Shown here piece after piece: positions 25,018 through 32,119 of a DNA stretch of 33,907 nucleotides (position 1 is the stretch's first letter; each line of letters opens with the position of its first letter). Source of the DNA: Nonomuraea sp. SBT364 (GTDB taxonomy: Bacteria > Actinomycetota > Actinomycetes > Streptosporangiales > Streptosporangiaceae); NCBI RefSeq assembly GCF_001083785.1, contig NZ_LAVL01000090.1, positions 1-33,907 of the forward strand. Direction: 5' to 3'. Made by a program: the position numbers and the translations under genes. The notes beneath the pieces are model-generated. The model was not told the origin of the DNA. It ran no database searches and saw only the letters and a program-made list of their open reading frames with translations.

Positions 25018-25404
25018 TCAATCCTGCCGGAGCAGTTTCTCCACCGCTTTCATCACCGGCAGGTCTCCCGCCAGCCACGGTACGTCGTAATACTCGCCGG
25101 GCGCGAGCCACCGCAGCGCCAGGTGCTCCTTGGCGCGGGGCGTCCCGGCGGCGACGGTGGCGAGCCAGACCCGGAGCACGTACCCCTCGCTGAGCGCCCA
25201 GTCACCGCCGACCCGGTCACCGACGGTGATCTCCACGCCCAGCTCCTCGTGGCACTCGCGCGCCAGCGCGTCGAGCTCGCTCTCTCCCGGATCGACCTTC
25301 CCGCCGGGGAACTCCCACCCGCCCATCAGCGCCGCCGGCTCCGCCCGTTGCGCGGCGAGCACCCGCCCGCCGGAGGCGACGATCGCCGCGGCCACCACAA
25401 TCAC
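25018..25404 (-). CDS. NUDIX hydrolase, MutT-like (d)NTP pyrophosphohydrolase
   Basis: 128 residues, compact MutT size. The Nudix box is complete at residues 35-57: G35, E41, R49-E50, E53-E54, G56, reading GKVDPGESELDALARECHEE then LGV. The preceding GGWEFPGG is the typical MutT lead-in. Such enzymes hydrolyse oxidised or surplus nucleoside triphosphates; the exact substrate is unknown. The GTG start follows GGAGG. It is separate from the upstream wall-hydrolase gene by about 110 bp with a small hairpin in the gap. Confidence 0.93.
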   Translation of the reverse strand: MIVVAAAIVASGGRVLAAQRAEPAALMGGWEFPGGKVDPGESELDALARECHEELGVEITVGDRVGGDWALSEGYVLRVWLATVAAGTPRAKEHLALRWLAPGEYYDVPWLAGDLPVMKAVEKLLRQD

Positions 25405-25424
25405 CGGAAACCTCCGAGGAAACC

Positions 25425-25440
25425 CCCGCCCTCAGGCGGG
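25425..25440 (-). terminator. Short hairpin after the transglycosylase/NlpC gene
   Basis: CCCGCC (25425-25430) and GGCGGG (25435-25440) with loop CTCA, in the 110-bp gap between the wall-hydrolase stop and the NUDIX start. Only 6 bp and no T-run, so it is a weak terminator candidate for the cluster transcript. Confidence 0.35.
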
Positions 25441-25514
25441 AAAGGAATCGGACCCCTGCGGAACAGGACAGGGACCGACGATACCCCTGCCATCGGCGAC
25501 GCGGAGGGGAGCGG

Positions 25515-26609
25515 TCACAGGGACGCCTTCTTCTGCTTCTCCAACTGGTCGAGCACGGCGGGGTTCTGGAGCGGCCGGGTGAAGCCGACGATGCTGTCCC
25601 GCCCCTCGTAGCCGGTCACCTTGATCGGCCCGCACAGCCGGCAGCGCGCCTCGACCATCTTGCCCTTCGACACGACCATCCCGACATGCCCGGGATTGTT
25701 GGGTGACGTCCCCGGCCCCGCGTTGAAGAACACCAGGTCGCCCGGCTGCTCTGAGCCCCGCTCGATCTTCACCCCGAACGGCCACTGCCCGAACGTGGTG
25801 CGCGGGATCGACAGCCCGGCCGCCCGGTAGGCCGCGTACACGATGCCGGAGCAGTCGAACGCGTCCGGCCCGGTCCCGCCCCACAGGTACGGCTTGCCGC
25901 GCTGGTCCAGCGCGAACGCCAGGATCTTCCTGACGACGTCGCTGGGCGCGGCCTCGACCAGCGGTTCGTCGCAGGAGTCGTCGGCCTCGGGCGGCACCTC
26001 GACCTCGCCCGACCTGGCGTACTTCCTGGCGATCTCCTCGACCTGGTCCACGTACCACCAGGCCCGGTTGTAGACGAACAGCGCGCGCCGTACGTTCTCG
26101 GGGGCGCCGTTGTGCTTGAGCATCTTGGCCGCGCCCAGGATGGCGTCGGCGGGGTTGTAGACGTCGCCGACCCCGTCACCGTCGCCGTCGGAGGCGTAGC
26201 CGTTGAACGTCGACGACATGGGGATCCTCGCCTTGCCGCCCCACGTGCTGATCAGGAACTGCATCGGCCCGGCCGCGCCGGCGTAGTTGGTGCCGCTCTT
26301 GACGCCCGGCAGGTCGGAGCGGCCGTGGTCGGTCTCGCGCTTGCCGACGGCGGCCAGGATGTTCCACTGGACACCGCTCTTCTCGCCGTGCTTCTTGTAG
26401 AGCTCCAGGTATTCGGCGGGGATGTCGGAGGCGGCCGAGTCGGACGCCTCCTGGACCTGGGTGCCGTCGGTGCAGTCGGGCGGCTCGCCGCCGTTGCCGA
26501 TGAACGACGGGATGGACGTCATCATCATCGGCGACACGATCACCAGGACGAGCAGCAGCATCCCGGCGACGACGACCGCCAGGACCACGCGGGGGCGGGA
26601 GACGTTCAC
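25515..26609 (-). CDS. Bifunctional wall hydrolase: lytic transglycosylase plus NlpC/P60 peptidase
   Basis: 364 residues. An N-terminal signal anchor (about 8-30) precedes a transglycosylase-like domain (about 65-195) with likely catalytic Glu92 in GKRETDHG, GPMQF (114-118) and an acidic loop (SDGDGDGVGD) that may bind calcium. The C-terminal NlpC/P60 domain (about 225-350) has Cys253 in FDCSG and His308 in GHVGMV. Together they can cut glycan strands and stem peptides. This VirB1-like domain pair is usual in conjugation and type IV machines of Gram-positive bacteria (Tn916 Orf14, TcpG), where it opens the wall. The GTG start overlaps the preceding stop (GTGA, 26606-26609). The mature domains are expected outside the membrane. 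Confidence 0.93.
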   Translation of the reverse strand: MNVSRPRVVLAVVVAGMLLLVLVIVSPMMMTSIPSFIGNGGEPPDCTDGTQVQEASDSAASDIPAEYLELYKKHGEKSGVQWNILAAVGKRETDHGRSDLPGVKSGTNYAGAAGPMQFLISTWGGKARIPMSSTFNGYASDGDGDGVGDVYNPADAILGAAKMLKHNGAPENVRRALFVYNRAWWYVDQVEEIARKYARSGEVEVPPEADDSCDEPLVEAAPSDVVRKILAFALDQRGKPYLWGGTGPDAFDCSGIVYAAYRAAGLSIPRTTFGQWPFGVKIERGSEQPGDLVFFNAGPGTSPNNPGHVGMVVSKGKMVEARCRLCGPIKVTGYEGRDSIVGFTRPLQNPAVLDQLEKQKKASL

Positions 26610-27226
26610 CCCTGCGGGTCCCCGTCCTGGCCCTCACTGGCGGGCCGCAGGTCGAACACGCGCCAGTCGGCGCCGAGCTGGCTGACCGTCACCGCGTAGT
26701 CGGCCGCCTGCTGCTTGGCGCCGCCCTTGCCGGTGAGCTGCTGCGTGCCGGTGATCACGAACACGATGCTGGTCTTCTCGATCTGCCGGATCTCCTTCAG
26801 CGCGGCCGTCGCCGTCGACACCGTCCGGTCGTCCTGCTCCACCGGGCCTGCCGCGGTGCGCGTCCTGGCCAGGACGTTGCCGAAGTCGGCCGTGGTGTAC
26901 TTGCGCACCCGGTCGGCGTACGTCTGCGGCGCCTCGTCGTAGCGATACGTCGCGTACTCGGCGGTGAAGCGTTCGGCCAGGTCGGCGGCGGCGGCGAGCT
27001 GCTCCTTGGACATCGGCAGGAAGGAGTAGACGTCGAACGGGGCGTCGCTCGCGGTCGCCAGCGGCGTGCTCGCGATGGCGGGCGAGCTCGTCGTACGGCT
27101 CGTGGTCGTACGTTCGGCGGCCGGTTCCTCGGCGTCCGGCCACAGCCACAGGTAGGCGCCGACGGCGAGGATGATCACGACGATGGCGGCGAAGGCCAGC
27201 CCTCGCTTGTCGCCCCGCTGAGCCAT
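26606..27226 (-). CDS. Small bitopic membrane protein of T4SS-like cluster (VirB8/TcpC-like position)
   Basis: 206 residues. A short basic N-terminus, one membrane helix (about 10-30, LAFAAIVVIILAVGAYLWLW), a Thr/Ser-rich linker and an extracellular domain (about 65-195). The domain ends with beta-like strands (SIVFVITGTQQLTG, AADYAVTVSQLGADWRVFDL), a pattern similar to NTF2-like domains of VirB8/TcpC proteins. That similarity is a reading of shape and gene order, not of a diagnostic motif. It lies between the VirB6-like and the wall-hydrolase genes, 2 bp after one and overlapping the other, so it is part of the same transcript. Confidence 0.82.
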   Translation of the reverse strand: MAQRGDKRGLAFAAIVVIILAVGAYLWLWPDAEEPAAERTTTSRTTSSPAIASTPLATASDAPFDVYSFLPMSKEQLAAAADLAERFTAEYATYRYDEAPQTYADRVRKYTTADFGNVLARTRTAAGPVEQDDRTVSTATAALKEIRQIEKTSIVFVITGTQQLTGKGGAKQQAADYAVTVSQLGADWRVFDLRPASEGQDGDPQG

Positions 27227-27228
27227 GG

Positions 27229-29598
27229 TCAGTCCCTGTCAGGATTGGATGGGTTGAGCCAGAAGGGCACCGGCGGCTCCGTCTTGCGAGAGCTGCCCCA
27301 CAGCGGCGGCGGCTCCGAGGCGCGGCCGTCGGACTCCGAGCGGCTGAACATCCCGCCGCCGTTGCCGAACACCCGCCCGTCCTCGTTCCTGCCGAAGATC
27401 CCGCCGCCCGACGACTGCCGGTCGGCCCGCGACCCGCCGCCGGAGTCGGACCGCCGGGACCCGCCGAACATCGACCCGCCCGAGCCGCCCGACCGGGACC
27501 CGCCGCCGCCCGAGCCGCCGAACCGGGAGCCACGCGAGCCCCCCGACCCGGAACCGCCGAACCGCGACCTGCCGGACCCACCCGACCAAGAGCCGCCGGA
27601 CCCACCGGACCCGCCCGAACGGGACCCGCCGGAACCGCCCGAGCCGCCGACGCGGGAGCCGCCCGACCGGGTGCCGCCCCCGCCTCCGCGTGGCGCCCAT
27701 CCACCGCCGGACCGGCCGCCGAACCAGCCGCCGCCCGCCGTACCCGAACCGCCCGAGCCGCCCGAACCACTTGAACCGCCCGAGCCGCCGGACCCTCCGG
27801 CGCCGCCGGGGCGGCCGCCGCCGGTGGAGCGCGGGGCCGCGCCGGCGCCGCGCGTACGGGTCGGCGTGCCGCCCAGGTTGAGCGGCGGCGCGTCACCCTT
27901 GCGCGGCGCGGGCGCCTGCCGCCCGGCCGCCTTGCCTCCCTGCGGATCGGTGTCGAGCGGCGCGGGCACCCGGACGCCCGACGGCATCGCGCCGTTCTCG
28001 CCCTCCTCGCCCCGCGCACGCCCCTGGGCCACGGTCGCCGCCGCGGCGCCCGCCGCGCCCCCGGTGGCGGCGCTGATGATCGGCTCGGCCTTGCGCGCGC
28101 CCCAGCGGCCGATCCGGGCCGAGGCGACCGGCGGCAGCGCGTTGGAGGCGCGTTCGAGCACGGGCGAGCTCGCCGCGTCGCCGAGCATGCGGGTGGCCAG
28201 CGTGTGCCCGTTCATGGAGGCGAACAGGTGCTGGAACGGCCGCCGGTAGAAGAACACCGCGATCGTCAGCAGGGCCATGAACAGGATCTGCATCCCCCAC
28301 GGCATCGCCGTCGAAATGATCAGCGCGTACCCGTACACGAGCACGCCGAGCACCAGCGCGAGCACGGCCTGCCGCAGGAGGGTGCCGATCAGCATCTCCA
28401 CCCAGCGCATGGCGATGATCCGCCCGCTGCCCGGGTGCACGCCGATGAGCAGGAACACCGGCCCGAGTATCAGCAGCAGCAGGAAGCCCACCTTGAGCAC
28501 CAGCAGCGACACCGCCACCAGGAAGATGAGCACCCCGGCCACCAGCGCCGCGATGAGCGCCCCGATGGCCACGCCCAGCCGGCTCGTCCAGTCGCGCCCG
28601 GAGAAGATGAAGTAACGCGAGTCGTTGCGCAGCTTGTCAGCGATCTCGGCATATTTCGCCTGATGCGCACCCACGTCGGGCGCCGGTTGCTCCACCGTGG
28701 CCGGTGGGATGGACTGCGTCTCGAGCATCGTGCGGCCGAAGTCACGCACGATCGGCTGGTTGGGGTCGGCGGTGCCGAACAGGCCCATCAGCCACGGCTT
28801 GCACACCAGCGTGGACCAGAGGGCGTCGGCGTTCTGGTCGACGCCGGGGGTGCCGTTCTGGCCGTAACCGCCGGCCTTGACCTCGGGGCTGGCGTCGCCC
28901 GGAGGCGGCAGGCAGGATGCGCCGCCCGCGCCGGGCAGCCCGGCGAAAGCGGAGTTGACCACCTCGCCCGTCTTGTCCGTGACGACCTTGCCCAGGCCGG
29001 TGAAGTCCTGCGGCCGGCTGAGGAACCAGGTCGCCACCGTGACCGCGAGCACCATCCAGATCACGCCCTCGGCGGTCGTGGTCGCCCGCTTGCGGATCAA
29101 CCCGTACCAGGCGAGCCAGATCGCGCCGAGGATGACGATGGGCTGCAGGTACGGCCAGTACATGGCCTCCGACAGGTTCGTCACGATGTCGTCGACCACG
29201 TCCTTGATGGACTGGAGTGGTCCCTCGGTGGCCGCGGCCTGGTAGGTGGTGATCGTGAGCCGGTCGACGGCCTTGGCCCACAGGAAGATCGTGTTGGCCC
29301 ACGAGTTGCCGAGCACGGCGGCGATGTCGGAGCAGCCGAGCTCGTGCGTGTGCCAGAACTGGCCGGACATGCCGAACTGGCCGTAGTTGGTGGCCGTCGC
29401 CGGCGCACCGGCCTCGGGCACCGGCGGCTGCATCATGCCGTCGGTGCCGCTGCCGATCACCTCGGGGGCGAGCTCGCCGGACAGGTCACAGGGCCCCGCG
29501 GCGGCGGGCGACAGGCTGCCCGCCACGATCGGCACCACGATGACGCCGAGCAGCACCACGAGCGCCAGAGCCCATCGTCTGGGTAGCCGGATCCTCAT
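27229..29598 (-). CDS. Polytopic VirB6/TrbL-like membrane protein with Gly/Ser-rich tail
   Basis: 789 residues. Signal-like N-terminus (about 9-35), an extracellular loop with Cys, then membrane helices near 150-168 and 178-196, a second loop (about 200-340), and four to five helices between about 345 and 455 (LGVAIGALIAALVAGVLIFL; VGFLLLLILGPVFLLIGV). This topology and its place beside a VirB4 ATPase match VirB6/TrbL/TcpH channel proteins. From about 530 the protein is low-complexity, with about 140 residues of GGSGGS, RSGGSGG and RFGGSG repeats (about 590-730), predicted disordered and cytoplasmic. The ATG overlaps the VirB4 stop (ATGA, 29595-29598). The family call rests on topology and context. 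Confidence 0.87.
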   Translation of the reverse strand: MRIRLPRRWALALVVLLGVIVVPIVAGSLSPAAAGPCDLSGELAPEVIGSGTDGMMQPPVPEAGAPATATNYGQFGMSGQFWHTHELGCSDIAAVLGNSWANTIFLWAKAVDRLTITTYQAAATEGPLQSIKDVVDDIVTNLSEAMYWPYLQPIVILGAIWLAWYGLIRKRATTTAEGVIWMVLAVTVATWFLSRPQDFTGLGKVVTDKTGEVVNSAFAGLPGAGGASCLPPPGDASPEVKAGGYGQNGTPGVDQNADALWSTLVCKPWLMGLFGTADPNQPIVRDFGRTMLETQSIPPATVEQPAPDVGAHQAKYAEIADKLRNDSRYFIFSGRDWTSRLGVAIGALIAALVAGVLIFLVAVSLLVLKVGFLLLLILGPVFLLIGVHPGSGRIIAMRWVEMLIGTLLRQAVLALVLGVLVYGYALIISTAMPWGMQILFMALLTIAVFFYRRPFQHLFASMNGHTLATRMLGDAASSPVLERASNALPPVASARIGRWGARKAEPIISAATGGAAGAAAATVAQGRARGEEGENGAMPSGVRVPAPLDTDPQGGKAAGRQAPAPRKGDAPPLNLGGTPTRTRGAGAAPRSTGGGRPGGAGGSGGSGGSSGSGGSGGSGTAGGGWFGGRSGGGWAPRGGGGGTRSGGSRVGGSGGSGGSRSGGSGGSGGSWSGGSGRSRFGGSGSGGSRGSRFGGSGGGGSRSGGSGGSMFGGSRRSDSGGGSRADRQSSGGGIFGRNEDGRVFGNGGGMFSRSESDGRASEPPPLWGSSRKTEPPVPFWLNPSNPDRD

Positions 29599-32072
29599 GA
29601 CCGCACCTCCTGCGCGCTGCCCACTCCCCCTTGAAGATCATCATGCCCGCTGCCGCCGGGTTTGTCGTGTGTCGGGTTCGTGTCGAGCCAGCGGAGCAGC
29701 TCCTCGGAGATCAGGTCTACTCCGATGCGGCCCGCTCTGCCATCCAGATCGCGGAAAATGCATTCCCCGTTGCCCAGCGATCTCAGGACGGCCCGGTGCT
29801 CTTCCGACCCTTCGACTCCCAGCAGTGACATCACGTGGCCGACCTCCACCCGTTCGGTCGAGCGGAAGGCGAACACGGAGGACAGGCAGTTGGTGACCTG
29901 TTCGCTGAGCAGGTCGCCCGCGTTCTGCGAGACCAGCACGAGTGCGGTGTTGCGGGAACGGCCCATCCGGCTGACCTCGGGCACCAGCTTGGCACCCTCG
30001 GGCGTGGAGGTGATCGCCCAGGCCTCGTCCAGGAAGATCGCCTTGGGCGCGCGCCGGTCGAGACCGTTCATCAGCCGCCGGGCGAACTGGGACACCAGAT
30101 AGAGCAGGGCCACCGACAGCCGCTGCTCGTAGGAGTAGTCGTCCCTGCCCGTGGCCACGTCGGGGAGCGTCAGCCCGCCCAGCGTGAACACCGTCGTCCA
30201 CCCCTCGGTGTCGATCTGGTCGCCGCCCGACGGGTCGAAGCAGAGCCTGGCCAGGTGCATCTCCGACATCGAGCGCAGCACCGCGCCCAGGTTCTTCGAC
30301 GCGGCGTCCTCGGCCTGCTCCAGATAGTCGACGACCTTGCCGAGCGACGGGTCGGCGGCGTTGGACACCGCCGCCACCGCCTGGATCATCGCCGACTCGC
30401 GCTCCTCCGACATGCGCGGCAGCAGCAGCCGCAGCGTCTCGGTCGCCATCGTCTTCTTGGCCGCGATGTCGTCACCGAACGAGAACGGGTCCAGCAGCCC
30501 CGGCGCGGCCGACCCGAGCGGGATGATCCGCGCCTTGCGCTCGCGCTTCTGCAGCAGCTCCACCAGCGACTCGGCGTCGCCCTTGGGGTCGATCACCGCG
30601 ACCGTGACCCCCCGCAACGCCATCTGGTAGATCATCAGCAGCGCCAGCGTGGTCTTGCCGCCGCCCGGCTCGCCGGTGATCGCGATGGCCGTCGGCCGGT
30701 TGCGGCTCGCCGCCAGCAGCGGGTCGAAGTGCACGATGCTGCGCGCCCGGCCGACGGTCTCGCCGATGTACGGGCCCAGCCAGCCCTCGCCGCCCTCCTC
30801 CAGCCGGTCGCCCAGGTCGACGGTCGCCGTCGCCATCCCGCCCGCGATCGTGCGCAGCGGCTGCCGCTGGGCGTAGGCGTTGACGCCCACCTTCTCGCCC
30901 GGCAGCGCCTCGCGGAACAGCGAGAACTGGTCGCCCGTCGAGTTGACCACGTCGATGCCCATGTCGCGGTAGTGCTCGACGACCGCCTCCACCCGCTGCA
31001 CGCAGATGTCTTCCGTCGGGGCCGACACGATCAGCCGGTGCCACCCGTACACGAACGGCAGCCGCTCCTTGGTGATGCCGTGCTCCAGCATCCGGGCCGC
31101 GTCGATCTGCTCCGCGAGCGCCAGCGGCGCCTCCGCGCCCGCCTCGCGGATGTGGATGTCCATGTCGCGGGCGTGCGCCAGCTTGCGCGCCACGTCCTTG
31201 GACGCCTTCACCGGCGGGATCAGCCGCATCCGCGACGAGACCTCCACCGGGAACGGCAACTGGTCGGCGAAGTGCATCCACGGCTCCCCGTCGGGGAACG
31301 GCATCAGGTCCGGGAACCTGGCGAACGACAGATGAGCGACGTACGAGTCGCCCTGCGGCTGCACGATGCGCAGCAGCGACCTGCCGTTGTGGATCTCACC
31401 CTCGACCAGCGACTCGATCTCGCCCTTGCCCCAGCGGCGCTTCGGGCTCGCCGACGGCGGCGCGTCCGCCAGCGCCCCGGCCGCCGCGTGCTGGAACAGC
31501 CACGCGACCTCGACCGACGTGGCGTGCCTGGCGTAGAGCGCGCTGGAGGCCAGCGCCCGGCCGAGCCGCTCGGCCTGTTCGGTCCACCGGCCGATCTCGC
31601 CCTCGGGCACGTGGTCGTCCTCCAGCCCGAGCGCCTTCTCCGTCTTCTGGTAGAAGCCGAACACCTGCGCCAGCACCCCGGCGCCGAGCTGCTTGCCCCG
31701 CGGGCCGAGCCGTACGCCCAGGTAGACCTCCTTGGACCAGAAGTCCTTCGCCCAGACGTGCCGGTACATCTCCTCCAGGTAGTCGCGCCAGCCGGGGCCC
31801 TCGTCGGAGGTGGAGTTGAGCGCCATCGCCCACTCGGCCGCGGGATAGGCGCGATGCGCCACCCGCAGGTGGACCTCGGCGTCAGGCATCCGGATCGCCG
31901 CCAGCGCGATCGTGATGTTGGTGGCCAGCGCCTCACGCTCCTCCGGCGTGACGAACTCGTAGCTGACCGTCGGAAGGCGGAAGTACGCCCATGCGTCGGT
32001 GTCCGTGAGCAGGATGCGGTCGTCGAAATAGCGGACCGCCAGGCGCTGACGCGCTCCAGACGCCCTGCTCAT
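29595..32072 (-). CDS. VirB4/TraC-like ATPase of a type IV secretion-like system
   Basis: 825 residues, a cytoplasmic motor that drives type IV assembly or transport. The N-terminal half (about 1-420) resembles the VirB4 N-terminal domain, containing SYEFVTPEEREALATNI and FPFPDGEP-like segments. The C-terminal ATPase has Walker A GEPGGGKTT (Lys473), Walker B AIFLDEAWAI (Asp682, Glu683), sensor VLVSQNAGDLLSEQVTN and an arginine-finger-type region RSTERVEVG. ATG 32072 follows a strong GAGGGGG site and is preferred over ATG 32090. It ends overlapping the VirB6-like start. No relaxase, VirD4 coupling ATPase or transfer origin is visible in this window. Confidence 0.93.
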   Translation of the reverse strand: MSRASGARQRLAVRYFDDRILLTDTDAWAYFRLPTVSYEFVTPEEREALATNITIALAAIRMPDAEVHLRVAHRAYPAAEWAMALNSTSDEGPGWRDYLEEMYRHVWAKDFWSKEVYLGVRLGPRGKQLGAGVLAQVFGFYQKTEKALGLEDDHVPEGEIGRWTEQAERLGRALASSALYARHATSVEVAWLFQHAAAGALADAPPSASPKRRWGKGEIESLVEGEIHNGRSLLRIVQPQGDSYVAHLSFARFPDLMPFPDGEPWMHFADQLPFPVEVSSRMRLIPPVKASKDVARKLAHARDMDIHIREAGAEAPLALAEQIDAARMLEHGITKERLPFVYGWHRLIVSAPTEDICVQRVEAVVEHYRDMGIDVVNSTGDQFSLFREALPGEKVGVNAYAQRQPLRTIAGGMATATVDLGDRLEEGGEGWLGPYIGETVGRARSIVHFDPLLAASRNRPTAIAITGEPGGGKTTLALLMIYQMALRGVTVAVIDPKGDAESLVELLQKRERKARIIPLGSAAPGLLDPFSFGDDIAAKKTMATETLRLLLPRMSEERESAMIQAVAAVSNAADPSLGKVVDYLEQAEDAASKNLGAVLRSMSEMHLARLCFDPSGGDQIDTEGWTTVFTLGGLTLPDVATGRDDYSYEQRLSVALLYLVSQFARRLMNGLDRRAPKAIFLDEAWAITSTPEGAKLVPEVSRMGRSRNTALVLVSQNAGDLLSEQVTNCLSSVFAFRSTERVEVGHVMSLLGVEGSEEHRAVLRSLGNGECIFRDLDGRAGRIGVDLISEELLRWLDTNPTHDKPGGSGHDDLQGGVGSAQEVRS

Positions 32073-32119
32073 GCCGCCCCCTCGGCGCATGAACGGGCCA
32101 TGCCTGCTCGCATGTTCAC

